DNA of 64,000 nucleotides, from assembly GCF_003443655.1 (NCBI RefSeq), contig NZ_CP031941.1, positions 2,289,501 to 2,353,500 on the forward strand, in the 5' to 3' direction. This DNA comes from Nostoc sphaeroides. Its GTDB lineage: Bacteria; Cyanobacteriota; Cyanobacteriia; Cyanobacteriales; Nostocaceae. Below the pieces are notes generated by a model. That model had not been told where the DNA came from and made no database searches. It worked only from the letters and a program-made list of their open reading frames with translations. Positions 1-8,154 of the stretch are shown here, piece after piece. The position numbers and the translations under genes are program-made. Each line of letters opens with the position of its first letter. Position 1 is the first letter of the stretch.

Positions 1-40
1 AAACTAGGTGAAAAAACTATAACTAAACCTACAGAAGATC

Positions 41-373
41 ATGTCAATCGCAAATACAAGTCAATCAAAGAGGCTGATAACGCTGATTCCTGCTGTTCTT
101 TTTGCTGTTGCATCGTGGCCAAATAATGCACAAGCTGCAACGGCGCCATCTTGTGTTAACCTTACACAGTCGAAACAGGTAATATCACGGGCTCCTGATA
201 AAATAGTAGCCACAGCTACGAATCGTTGCAGTGGAACACAACGTTTTCGTATGATATGGGCTTTTGCAGCAGATGGTTCTTGCCGAAGCATTCCGCCTGG
301 TGGTTCGTTCACAGAGACACGGGGAATCGGGTTCCCTCCCGCACCTAAAGTGAGCGAATTGCGAAAATGCTGA
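41..373 (+). CDS. Small secreted Cys-containing protein, unknown function
   Basis: A 110-residue protein with a clear Sec signal peptide: basic residues K10-R11, a hydrophobic stretch at about 12-25, and a likely cleavage after AQA (residue 32). The mature part is about 78 residues with four cysteines (38, 63, 81, 110), which suggests two disulfides and a periplasmic or extracellular location. I do not recognise the family. It stands alone on the + strand, with a perfect inverted repeat about 35 bp after the stop. The size and signal-plus-Cys design resemble the cyanovirin homologue 0.8 kb downstream, but there is no sequence similarity. Confidence 0.6.
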   Translation: MSIANTSQSKRLITLIPAVLFAVASWPNNAQAATAPSCVNLTQSKQVISRAPDKIVATATNRCSGTQRFRMIWAFAADGSCRSIPPGGSFTETRGIGFPPAPKVSELRKC

Positions 374-405
374 TGAGGTTTATAAAAATCTAGGCGTTGG
401 TGAAT

Positions 406-458
406 TGTAATTGGAAGCATAAGCTTTCGCTAGCGGAAAAGTTATGCTTCCAATTACA
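406..458. other. Perfect 17-bp inverted repeat (hairpin)
   Basis: Arms TGTAATTGGAAGCATAA (406-422) and its exact reverse complement (442-458) enclose a 19-nt loop that is itself nearly palindromic around CGCTAGCG. It lies 33 bp after the stop of the secreted-protein gene. No T-run follows, so it is either a factor-dependent 3' hairpin or a dispersed palindromic repeat rather than a classical terminator. Confidence 0.6.
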
Positions 459-1131
459 GAGGACATCTATCTGCCCCAGCTTCTATGCTTCCTCCAGCAC
501 TCGGCACAGCACCGCCATTATTTTGTTATTAGTACTAGGAGAATAACGCTATAGCGTTAATTGTTGGGTTTCGTTTCTCAAACGCCACTTGCTTCTCCCA
601 AGGGGAGACGCAGCGCGAACAAGCCGGGGAACCCGTCCAACGCAGTGGCTCCCCAACCTACGCAGTTAAGGTTTTTATGGCTAACTGAACTGTGAGCAAA
701 CCCCAAACTTTTGTCAGAGTTTGGATTTACTTTCTTTTTTGAAATTCCTGCACCAAAAATAGGCAAGTAATACCACCAGGCTAAAAAAACAACTGCTGGT
801 AGTTATATTTTCCTATTGTCCTTTGTGAGTTAAAATACAAAGGTAATTCATAGCAATTAATACCTTCGCCAATTTAAGAGTATTGGCCTAGATAAAACCT
901 AAGATTTTACACGCTTGTTTTTGCCTTATAGCGAAAACAAGCGTATAAAATCCTATGTGGTTCTTGTAGAAGGAATTTATAGTATCGTGTCTGTTTGGAC
1001 TAGGGCTTTACGTTTTGCCTAACAGTTAACCACGCTCTTATCTTGGGCTATTTCGGCAAAAGCTAGACTACCTCTATTTTTTGGGAAGGCATTGATGGCA
1101 ATAAAACTCAATTTATCAAAGGAGAATACTC
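459..1131. other. Intergenic region with dispersed repeats and the leader of the cyanovirin gene
   Basis: No gene is supported. Positions 540-770 are repeat-like DNA whose minus-strand reading frame is low-complexity and unconvincing. A 19-bp stem with one mismatch lies at 903-952 (arms around ACGCTTGTTTT), about 180 nt before the cyanovirin start. The final 15 bp carry a good ribosome-binding site, AAAGGAG, ahead of the ATG at 1132. Confidence 0.5.
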
Positions 1132-1554
1132 ATGTCTTATCTCACAAAGCTAAGTCAGTCACCACGTTTAATGACTCTTGCAGTTTGTAGTGCGATGTTG
1201 GCTACAGTTCCTATTGATGCTGCTTTTGCAGGGCCATCCTCTCCTAGTACTTATCAAAATTCTTGTCGGAACATTGGTGTTACTGGAGCCACCCTAACAG
1301 CAAACTGTCGTAGAAGAAATGGCACATTCAACCGAACATCAATTCTGATTAGAGGAATTGACAATATTAATGGAAATTTGAGGTATGGTAGTAGTCCCAC
1401 AGCCGCTAGTAGTTATGCAGCTTCTTGTCAGAACATTCGTGTTTCTGGAGCTACTCTAAGAGCAAATTGTCGTACAAGAAATGGCAGATTAAACTCAACA
1501 TCAATTCTGATTCGGGGAATCGACAATATTAATGGAAACTTGAGGTATTCATAG
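1132..1554 (+). CDS. Secreted cyanovirin-N homologue (CVNH lectin-like)
   Basis: A 140-residue protein: signal peptide 1-33 (cleavage after AFA), then two tandem CVNH repeats at about 41-86 and 95-140. Each repeat has the order of cyanovirin-N: an aromatic/SC start, NI..SGATL, a second Cys exactly 14 residues after the first (C45/C59, C99/C113), RNG, SI and a closing NINGNLRY. In cyanovirin-N the equivalent cysteines form disulfides, and the fold binds high-mannose glycans. The two repeats are nearly identical over their last 25 residues and also at DNA level, so the duplication is recent or homogenised. The start is set by AAAGGAG. Family assignment is strong; sugar binding is inferred. No cell-wall anchor is seen, so it is probably periplasmic or released. 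Confidence 0.9.
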   Translation: MSYLTKLSQSPRLMTLAVCSAMLATVPIDAAFAGPSSPSTYQNSCRNIGVTGATLTANCRRRNGTFNRTSILIRGIDNINGNLRYGSSPTAASSYAASCQNIRVSGATLRANCRTRNGRLNSTSILIRGIDNINGNLRYS

Positions 1555-1607
1555 GTAGTAAGTAGGATGCAATTAGAGGCAGTTTTGCTGCCCGAACCTT
1601 TTGAGTA

Positions 1608-1744
1608 AGGGAACTCAAAAAAATAAATTATTCCACATTCAAGTCGTTGACTGTTGACTGTTGACTGTTGACTGAAAACTCGTGAACCGTCAACGGTCAA
1701 TAGTGAACAATAGCAATGGAATATTTTTTTACTTGGAAGTCCCT
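1608..1744 (-). mobile_element. MITE, family A copy 1 (heptamer passenger)
   Basis: The terminal repeats are variants of GGGACTTCC/GGAGTTCCC and are followed inward by an A/T-rich block and TGGAATA. The element is flanked on both sides by TAA, consistent with a 3-bp TWA target duplication. The interior carries tandem GTTGACT heptamers and a short CGTCAACGG palindrome. The same element recurs at 55747 and 58230 in the other orientation. Confidence 0.75.
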
Positions 1745-1803
1745 AAATGAACTACCCCACCTGAATTTTAAAATCAGGTGGGGTAATTCACGTGCGGCAA
1801 ACA

Positions 1804-2970
1804 CTACGTGCTACGCAAAGCTGTAACAGGATTTAGCTGGCTAGCTCGTAAAGCCGGGAGAAAACCAGCGCCCACCCCCACCAGCAGCGCCGATCCTAAA
1901 GACAAAGCGGCTGTACTGCTTTCAAATTGGTACGGCAAATCAAAAGTACCGACAACCACCAACGTCAACCCATGCACTGTCATCAGCGCCACAGTTCCCC
2001 CTAACAAACTCAAAACCGCCGCTTCGAGAATGAACTGCAACATGATGTCCTGCTTTGTTGCCCCGATCGCTAGCTTCAGACCAATTTCGGCAGTCCGCTC
2101 CGCTACGGTGGCGATGGTAATATTGGCAATGCCGACACCACCCACCAATAGAGAGATTACTCCCACTGCTGCCAGTGCCATTGAAACGGATTCAAGAGTT
2201 TTTTGTTGCTCCAGGATGTCTTCAACATTGTTAGCAACATAAAATTTTTGACTTGGAAAGCGCTGCTCCAACAGTTTTCTTGTCTGTTCTTCCAAGTTTT
2301 TCAGGTCTTCGAGTTTGTGGGGGCGCATCCAAATAGTTCCAATATCCTGGCTACCCATTAAAGCGTTGAAAAGCGACATCGGTATCAGTAGCTCACCTTC
2401 AGGCGTCTCGTTGTTACCGGGATTAGTGTTTACCACCCCCACGACGATATAGGGTCTGCGATCGGCATAAATGCGCTTACCCGTTGGCTTTTGACCTTTG
2501 AAAAGTTTGTCCGCCAGAAATTGATCAATTACCACCACAGGTCGATAGCTGGCAAAATCTGCTTTTGTGAAGAAGCGTCCCTTGACTAATTGCTTACCGG
2601 ATGTGAGCAAGAAGTTTTGGGAAACACCCAACATCAAAGGATTCTTTGCTTCCTGATCTTGAAAAAATGTTTGAGAAGAAGTTGGGGAACTGGAGGCACT
2701 GATTGCTTGCAAGCCCAAGAGCCGTTTTTGCAAGAATTTCATGTCTTCTAGCCGAAGAAGTTGGGACTCTGGGAATATTATGACCTGAGGGGCATCTCGC
2801 TCTGCCATTTGACGGGCAATCACTGCCCTACTGATGCTGCCGACCTGAAGCGTCGCTGTTACCGCAGCTACACCCATAAAAACGCCCAAGGTGGTTAGGG
2901 TGGAACGCAGAGCATTGCCACTCAGAGAGCGGCAAGTAAGAGCTAGTAGGTCAAAAGATTTGAGACTCAT
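1804..2970 (-). CDS. MacB/FtsX-type ABC transporter permease
   Basis: A 388-residue inner-membrane protein of the MacB periplasmic-core plus FtsX type: TM1 at about 20-42, a large extracytoplasmic domain at about 45-260, then three TM helices in the C-terminal 120 residues. A glycine-rich VGGVGIANI segment followed by RTAEIGLKLAIGA is typical of FtsX loops. Its start lies 2 bp after the stop of the upstream adaptor gene, so the two are one translationally coupled operon. By family, it would pair with an ATPase and the periplasmic adaptor for export of a hydrophobic or peptide substrate. No ATPase gene is next to it, so an ATPase encoded elsewhere must be assumed. The substrate is unknown. Confidence 0.85.
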   Translation of the reverse strand: MSLKSFDLLALTCRSLSGNALRSTLTTLGVFMGVAAVTATLQVGSISRAVIARQMAERDAPQVIIFPESQLLRLEDMKFLQKRLLGLQAISASSSPTSSQTFFQDQEAKNPLMLGVSQNFLLTSGKQLVKGRFFTKADFASYRPVVVIDQFLADKLFKGQKPTGKRIYADRRPYIVVGVVNTNPGNNETPEGELLIPMSLFNALMGSQDIGTIWMRPHKLEDLKNLEEQTRKLLEQRFPSQKFYVANNVEDILEQQKTLESVSMALAAVGVISLLVGGVGIANITIATVAERTAEIGLKLAIGATKQDIMLQFILEAAVLSLLGGTVALMTVHGLTLVVVGTFDLPYQFESSTAALSLGSALLVGVGAGFLPALRASQLNPVTALRST

Positions 2971-2972
2971 TG

Positions 2973-4478
2973 CTATTCGCTTTTAGTTTCAGTCGAATTG
3001 TCTTCGGGAACGCTTGGCGTTCCTGGTTCCGATTTAGAATCAGCTGCGGGCAGCACCACTTGATCGCCAGGGCGCAGACCAGAAGTTACCTCCACATTAG
3101 TCAACCCCTCTAGCCCTAAAGTGATGTTTTTTTTCTGAGCCTTACCTTGTTTATCCCGCACCAATACATAGGGCTTTTCTTCAGAGCGGACGATCGCTTC
3201 CGTGTCCAAAACCACCACATTCTGCCGTTGTTGTAAAATAATCTCGACATTTACCTGGCTGCCTGGAATCAGCTTGCCAGAAGGGGTATTAAGTCGCACT
3301 TTTGCAGATACCGTTGCTTGCCCCGATTGTTGGTTACTGCTTTGGCTCTCGTTCCCAGAAGAAGTGGTTGCTATAGGAGACAAGCTCTGCACCCTTCCCT
3401 GAAATGACTGAGCATTAGGGCCGATAACGCTGATGCGGGCTAATTGGTTGACTCGGACTTTAGCCGCATTTAGGGTGGAAAGCTGGAGCGACACCAGTTC
3501 TTGGGTGGGGTCGCCCAAGGTGAGCATATCAGTACGCACCTGAACTCCTTCCCCATCCTTAACTTTGATGTCGAGAACTTTACCATTAATAGGCGCAGTC
3601 AAGAGATTATTCTGGAGTTGCTGCTGGATTTTTTGAAGTTCAAGCTGAAGGCGCTGGAGTTCACGGATATCAGTGTTGACAGCTAACTGAGCCTCCCGCA
3701 ACGCAGATTGAGCCTCCATAATTTTGTTCTGCGTTTGCTGTTGGGTATTTTGTAGCTCTATCTGAAGGTTCTGAAGTTCGATGATATCGGTGTTAACGGT
3801 TAACTGAGCCTGCCCTGCGGCAGATTTGGCGCGGCGAACCTGTTCCTCCTGTGTGCGAAGTTCATTTTTGGCAATGAAGCCCCTTTTATCGAGAGCCTCA
3901 AGCTCCTGGAGTTTCCTTTCCTCGGCTTTTAGGTCTTCCTCAGCTTCGACAAATTTTTGGCGATTACTTTCTAGGGTAAGTTCCTGTTTTTGAATCTGGA
4001 ATTGCTTATTTGTCTGGCTTTCCCGTTTAGCTGCTTTTAGCTTTTCGTCGGCTTCAACAACTTTCTGGCGGTTACTTGCCAGAGTAAGTTGCTGTTTTTC
4101 AATCTGCAACTGCTGGTTGCTGAGGATAGTTTGTCGGTCGGGGTTACGCAGAATAATCAGTGGCTGACCAGATTTTACCCGATCGCCAAGCCGTACTAGC
4201 ACGCGATCGACTGCGCCTTCTGCTGGAGATTTAAGAGTCTGTTGACCACGCAGTTCAAGGATGCCACTCTCATTGATTGAGGTTTCAATGTTGCCGCGTT
4301 CTACGGTGACAACAGGCTGCTGTGCCAACTCTGCTGGTCGATTTTGATGGACATAAACTAGCCAGCCCCCGGCGCTAACCGAAGCCAAAACTCCTGACCA
4401 GGCTAACCATTTAACTCCTGTGTTAAATTTATTTTTACCCTGTTTCATAAGCGCAGCGCCCGCCGTTTTTGAGGTCAT
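2973..4478 (-). CDS. HlyD/MacA-family periplasmic adaptor
   Basis: A 501-residue membrane-fusion protein. One TM anchor lies at about 25-43, a biotinyl-lipoyl half-motif around residues 60-115 (GAVDRVLVRLGDRVKSGQPL), a long alpha-hairpin coiled coil at about 120-290, the second lipoyl half at about 295-325, then beta-barrel and membrane-proximal domains. The coiled coil contains two internal duplications (LTLxSNRQK and LTVNTDI/LAVNTDI), so the hairpin has grown by repeat copying. The C-terminal 25 residues are Ser/Pro/Glu-rich. It is the first gene of a two-gene operon with the MacB-like permease. It should bridge that permease to an outer-membrane TolC-type channel. Confidence 0.88.
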   Translation of the reverse strand: MTSKTAGAALMKQGKNKFNTGVKWLAWSGVLASVSAGGWLVYVHQNRPAELAQQPVVTVERGNIETSINESGILELRGQQTLKSPAEGAVDRVLVRLGDRVKSGQPLIILRNPDRQTILSNQQLQIEKQQLTLASNRQKVVEADEKLKAAKRESQTNKQFQIQKQELTLESNRQKFVEAEEDLKAEERKLQELEALDKRGFIAKNELRTQEEQVRRAKSAAGQAQLTVNTDIIELQNLQIELQNTQQQTQNKIMEAQSALREAQLAVNTDIRELQRLQLELQKIQQQLQNNLLTAPINGKVLDIKVKDGEGVQVRTDMLTLGDPTQELVSLQLSTLNAAKVRVNQLARISVIGPNAQSFQGRVQSLSPIATTSSGNESQSSNQQSGQATVSAKVRLNTPSGKLIPGSQVNVEIILQQRQNVVVLDTEAIVRSEEKPYVLVRDKQGKAQKKNITLGLEGLTNVEVTSGLRPGDQVVLPAADSKSEPGTPSVPEDNSTETKSE

Positions 4479-4683
4479 ACAATCCCTTGCGGCTGAATCA
4501 AATAGTTGAAATGGCGTTGTCTAACTTTACCACCCGGCAGGACTTGCTTGTATCAGCGATCAAAATTAGTATACTGCTTAACTCCACTTCAATATTCTGA
4601 AATTAAATCTAGTAATTCAAGGTTTTTAAACTTCTTTTTTATGCATAATTCAAGGATTTATGTTTTTATTACTATTCCGACTC

Positions 4684-5165
4684 ATGCAATGTGAAGCTGA
4701 GGTTATAAACACTGGTGAAATTCCTCTCCGTCCACTGGGAAAAACAGGGGGTAAAGTGTCAGCGATCGCACTTGGAGGTGCAACTTTAGGGCAAGCAAAG
4801 AGCAAGGAAGAAGCAATTCGCATCACCCACGAAGCTATTGACAATGGCATCACTTTCATGGATAACGCTTGGGAGTATAACCAGCATCGGAGTGAAGAGT
4901 GGATGGGAGAGGCGTTGCAAGGGCGACGAGACAAGGCTTTTTTGATGACGAAGGTTTGCAAAATTTAGCATAGGCGTAGCCCGTCGTAGACATCGCCCGT
5001 GGTTTTCAACCGATGCAGGCAAAAGAAATGCAAGCGTTGCGCGATCGTTGCGTCCAATATGCAACTGATGGGCGTTTTGAACTCTTCAAAACCTCCATGA
5101 AATTTGATGGCGATGAAGGCAGAATCCAGCATGGTTTTCCACCTCAAAGCCAAGTGCAAACGTGA
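4684..5165 (+). pseudogene. Aldo/keto reductase, internally deleted remnant
   Basis: The first part (to about 4968) encodes an intact AKR N-terminus: RPLGKTGxKVSAIALGGATLG, then the catalytic-Asp region FMDNAWEYN and the following SEEWMGEAL, ending in FLMTKV. The frame then stops at 4966. After about 30 bp of repeat-like sequence (TAGCCCGTCGTAGACATCGC), a different frame encodes a typical AKR C-terminus, GFQPMQAKEMQALRDRC to a TGA at 5163-5165. About 200 residues of the barrel are missing. A gene with its middle replaced by a dispersed-repeat scar is the simplest reading. An alternative upstream ATG is at 4660. Confidence 0.75.
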
Positions 5166-5173
5166 GACTGGGG

Positions 5174-5289
5174 ACTGATGACGGATGACGGATGACGGAT
5201 GACGGATGACGGATGACGGATGACGGATGACGGATGACGGATGACGGATGACGGATGATGGATGACGGATGACTGATGACGGATGACTG
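5174..5289 (+). repeat. Tandem heptamer array (GGATGAC)n
   Basis: About sixteen head-to-tail copies of GGATGAC with a few single-base variants (GGATGAT, TGATGAC). It starts directly after the stop of the aldo/keto reductase remnant and abuts a second heptamer array of different sequence. Reading frames through it in any direction are a by-product of the 7-bp period. Confidence 0.9.
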
Positions 5290-5296
5290 AAAACCC

Positions 5297-5464
5297 GTCA
5301 ACAGTCAACAGTCAACAATCAACAATCAACAATCAACAATCAACAGTCAACAATCAACAATCAACAATCAACAATCAACAATCAACAATCAACAGTCAAC
5401 AGTCAACAGTCAACAATCAACAGTCAACAGTCAACAGTCAACAGTCAACAGTCAACAGTCAACA
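5297..5464 (+). repeat. Tandem heptamer array (GTCAACA/ATCAACA)n
   Basis: Exactly 168 bp, about 24 copies of RTCAACA, in which A and G alternate in blocks at the first position. The same heptamer is the passenger of MITE family A at 1608, 55747 and 58230. This matches the short tandemly repeated repetitive sequences known from heterocystous cyanobacteria. Confidence 0.92.
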
Positions 5465-5529
5465 ACATCGTGTTTATATAGTTTAGACGCGCATCAGCTT
5501 ATCATTCATTAAGTAAGGAAACTAAATTT

Positions 5530-5594
5530 ATGCCTTACCCAAGCACGCCCAAGAAATTTTTCGGGCTGCATTTAACAACGCTCAAGAAGAGTAG
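5530..5594 (+). pseudogene. chaB: chaB remnant with internal deletion
   Basis: An ATG at 5530 preceded by AAGGAAA begins MPYP. After a frame change the sequence encodes HAQEIFRAAFNNAQEE and a stop at 5592-5594. The block HAQEI(Y/F).AAFN.A.EEY is the signature of ChaB-family proteins, which are about 60-80 residues long. Here only the first residues and the C-terminal block survive, joined by a deletion. It lies 57 bp upstream of the next gene, which may once have been its operon partner. Confidence 0.6.
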
Positions 5595-5651
5595 AGTATT
5601 GTATTGAGCAGTTTTATTGCTGCACAAAAAAACTTTATTAAGTGGGGTCTT

Positions 5652-6185
5652 ATGAATTACCTTGTTGCAGTTTTACCAGATCGAATACAAGCCGAAGCGG
5701 CCTACTCTGCTCTGGAAAAAGCAGGCTTGCCAACTTCACAAGTCAATATTTTGGGCGATGGTTATTTAAGCGCTGATGAATTTGGACTAATTGATCCTGA
5801 CAAGCAAGCCCGCAAACAATCAAATCGGCTCTTTGGGGGGCTTGTAATTTTTGGATTTGTTGCAGGTTATGCCTTCAACCATTTCACAGAAGTTGAAATA
5901 TTTCCCCAGTTTGCTCGATTTGGCAATGAATTTCTTGCTGGGATCTTAGGAGGTATAGGCGGTGCTTTGGGCGCTGGTTTAATCGGTCGAAGTGTCAGGT
6001 TAACAGCTAGTAGTGGCGATGCTTTACCTTATCGTAACCGTCTGAATGCTGGCAAATACTTAATTGCAGTTACCGGAAATGAGGATTTAATACGCGAAGC
6101 TACACGCGTACTGCGTCAATTTGAACCAGAAAATATTCAAGGCTATACAGACTATTCACAAAAGAGCAAACTTATGGGAAATTAA
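5652..6185 (+). CDS. Conserved membrane-associated protein with glycine-zipper segment, unknown function
   Basis: The ATG at 5652 is chosen because it follows GTGGGG and because the protein core begins at once (MNYLVAVLPDRIQAEAAYSALEKAG). This gives 177 residues. An N-terminal alpha/beta module (about 1-60) resembles small stress-protein domains. It is followed by a hydrophobic segment (about 65-85) and a Gly-rich stretch, AGILGGIGGALGAGLIG (about 105-121), able to pack as a glycine zipper in a membrane. The C-terminal domain repeats a similar alpha/beta pattern (GKYLIAVTGNEDLIREATRVLR). A longer frame from a TTG at 5604 exists but has no better support. The chaB remnant directly upstream hints at a stress-related role; this is inference. 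Confidence 0.7.
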   Translation: MNYLVAVLPDRIQAEAAYSALEKAGLPTSQVNILGDGYLSADEFGLIDPDKQARKQSNRLFGGLVIFGFVAGYAFNHFTEVEIFPQFARFGNEFLAGILGGIGGALGAGLIGRSVRLTASSGDALPYRNRLNAGKYLIAVTGNEDLIREATRVLRQFEPENIQGYTDYSQKSKLMGN

Positions 6186-6209
6186 GTGAAAATTTCTAAA
6201 AAAACTAAT

Positions 6210-6301
6210 AGACATCTCCAAAAATGATTGTAGAGACGTAGCACTGCTACGTCTCTACAAGAGTTCTGGATAATGCATATTTAATTTTCACTCCTATGTC
6301 T
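6210..6301. mobile_element. MITE, family B copy 1
   Basis: A 92-bp element with ends AGACATCTCC and (reversed) AGACATAGGAGTG around a near-perfect hairpin, GTAGAGACGTAGCA/TGCTACGTCTCTAC. The flanks allow a TA or AAT target duplication; the two cannot be told apart. Its right end supplies the last base of the stop codon region of the Uma2 gene. A second copy is at 32370. Confidence 0.7.
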
Positions 6302-7091
6302 AATCTACATCGGGTTCAACGCCGAGCGATCGCAATTGTGCAATCAACCGTTCAGCCCGTTGTTTTTCTTGTTCAGCCCGTTGTTTTTCTTGTTCAGCCC
6401 GTTGTTTTTCTTGTTCAGCCCGTTGTCTTTCTTGTTCTGTAGAAGTTAATACCCAGCAGCCTGTCCAATCATACCAGCGTAACCAGGGCTGTTCTACATC
6501 TTGATAGCGTCCGTGCCACACACCCAAGCCTAATTCTAGTTCTGGTATCCAAAAGCGTGATTCTGACAGTGTTATCTCAGCATAACGACCACCGTCTAAC
6601 TTAAATACCCTTAACTCATATTTGTAGCGATCAAATACTGCATAATAAGGAACACGCAGAATCTGCTCATATACTTCCCATTTTCCTGGTGGTTGCTTGA
6701 TATCCCGCAATGTCTGCCCCAAGTCTTCCTTTTCAGTACCAGGAGACAGCAATTCAACCACAATAAAAGGATAAACTCCCTCTTGCCAAACGACATAACT
6801 TAAGCGTAAATCCCGTTGTTCGTAGAGGCGGGAAACACCTAAAACGGCAAACCAATCTGGTCGCTTATGCCACAGTGGATGACGCGGGTCATAATAAAGA
6901 TTCAGATCGCTAGCAACAAATATCTCGTCGCTTGGATAATTCGGTGGACGAAAGGTTTCGTCTAACAGACGAGGTTGCAATAAATGAAACTGATCGGGCA
7001 AACCAGGCTCCTGTGGATCTTCACTGGGAAGATCATACATGGTTGGCAATACATCTTTTGGCGATCGCGGCGGGTCAGTTTGATACATCAT
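6300..7091 (-). CDS. Uma2-family (DUF820) PD-(D/E)xK nuclease-like protein
   Basis: 263 residues from the ATG at 7091; an ATG 45 bp further upstream is less likely because the extra residues are not family-like. The core has the Uma2 order: FVASDLNLYYDP, then PFIVVELLSPGTEKED with the acidic metal-binding residue, a Lys-containing helix ending KWEVYEQILRVPYYAVFD, and a closing strand block. The C-terminus carries a coiled coil of four QRAEQEK-type heptads encoded by imperfect 21-bp tandem repeats (about 6350-6430). Uma2 proteins are abundant in cyanobacteria; their cellular role is poorly defined and nuclease activity is inferred from the fold. The stop codon region is contributed by an abutting MITE. 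Confidence 0.85.
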   Translation of the reverse strand: MMYQTDPPRSPKDVLPTMYDLPSEDPQEPGLPDQFHLLQPRLLDETFRPPNYPSDEIFVASDLNLYYDPRHPLWHKRPDWFAVLGVSRLYEQRDLRLSYVVWQEGVYPFIVVELLSPGTEKEDLGQTLRDIKQPPGKWEVYEQILRVPYYAVFDRYKYELRVFKLDGGRYAEITLSESRFWIPELELGLGVWHGRYQDVEQPWLRWYDWTGCWVLTSTEQERQRAEQEKQRAEQEKQRAEQEKQRAERLIAQLRSLGVEPDVD

Positions 7092-7151
7092 AAAGCTAGT
7101 CCTGATGATGAAACTCTCAGTTATATTATGATTCAATTGTTTTTAAGTAAC

Positions 7152-8027
7152 TCAACACCTTGCAGAACGCGGCAACATAAATTTTTCGCCCTCGGCTGCA
7201 AATTTACCACGAACCATCAGCACAGTTTCGTCAAATGCATGGACGAATGCTTGCACATCTTTGACATCCAAAAGTTCTGGACTAAAGTAAATCACTACTT
7301 CTTCAATGGGTTGGGGTATTTTAGCAATAATATTCTTCAAAGAGCATATCTGCGTTGTAACTAGATCAAAAAGATGAAGTCGGGTATCTTCTATCTCCAG
7401 ACAGGCGATTAAATCTAAATCTTCTGCATAGTATAAGGTACGACTTCCTTCATTGACAAAGAACACAGGTTTTTCCTTGACTACGCCAACTATATTAGAG
7501 ACAGGGGCGCGTGTTTCCAAAAGTCTGTGTAACAATGTGTAATCTTTGGTATCTGTAAAATCCAGTATTCTGAAGCTATCAGTGCTACCTGTGGAGTTAC
7601 ACTTAACTTTGAAGATATGTTCTTCGACAATACGAAAGCCAAAAGGTAAGTAAAACTCTGGTTGTGGTGTCGTTAGTACCAGGGTTTCGTAAAGGGTATC
7701 GCAATATTCCAGCACTTCTTCCATTACTTCGCGGTAATATCCTCTCCTACGAAATTCTGCACGGGTAGCTACTCCATGAACTCCGCCGACAGTGAGCTTT
7801 TGTCCCATAATTTGCATGGGAATTTCTAACACTCCCACATGGGTAATAGCTATATCATCATGAAAGCGAATAAACGGAGTCGAAGCTGTTTCCCAGGATG
7901 CGCCTAGTTTTCTTGCACATTCTGCTAAACTGCTGAGTCCGGGAAATGTGGCTTCCATTAAGTCAAAAAGCTTATCGCTTATGCTGGGTTCAGCAGAGAA
8001 TGACTGTTTGAAACGATACTGGTTCAT
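7152..8027 (-). CDS. GNAT-family N-acetyltransferase
   Basis: 291 residues. The GNAT acetyl-CoA site is visible at about 82-105: GGVHGVATRAEFRRRGYYREVMEEVL, with the R-R-G-Y signature loop, followed by the strand/helix TLVLTTPQPEFYLPFGFRIVEE (motif B). The C-terminal 120 residues are a second domain without a recognised signature, so the layout is like two-domain acetyltransferases of the Eis type. The gene lies in a run of three minus-strand genes with gaps of 60 to 130 bp. The substrate is not predictable. Confidence 0.82.
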   Translation of the reverse strand: MNQYRFKQSFSAEPSISDKLFDLMEATFPGLSSLAECARKLGASWETASTPFIRFHDDIAITHVGVLEIPMQIMGQKLTVGGVHGVATRAEFRRRGYYREVMEEVLEYCDTLYETLVLTTPQPEFYLPFGFRIVEEHIFKVKCNSTGSTDSFRILDFTDTKDYTLLHRLLETRAPVSNIVGVVKEKPVFFVNEGSRTLYYAEDLDLIACLEIEDTRLHLFDLVTTQICSLKNIIAKIPQPIEEVVIYFSPELLDVKDVQAFVHAFDETVLMVRGKFAAEGEKFMLPRSARC

Positions 8028-8154
8028 AGTTAAAGTATTACTATCAATTCACTACTTACTATAAAATCAATTCCAGCAAATCCAGAAAAAGGGAAATATA
8101 AATGGATAGCAAGGGCTTAAGATGTTGCGCCTCCAACGTTGAACCCAATATTTC

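Noticed and set aside
578..766. A 62-codon minus-strand frame
   Set aside because: It covers repeat-like intergenic DNA, has no ribosome-binding site and a low-complexity product.
5086..5486. Frames through the heptamer arrays on both strands
   Set aside because: They are produced by the 7-bp period and give simple repeated peptides.
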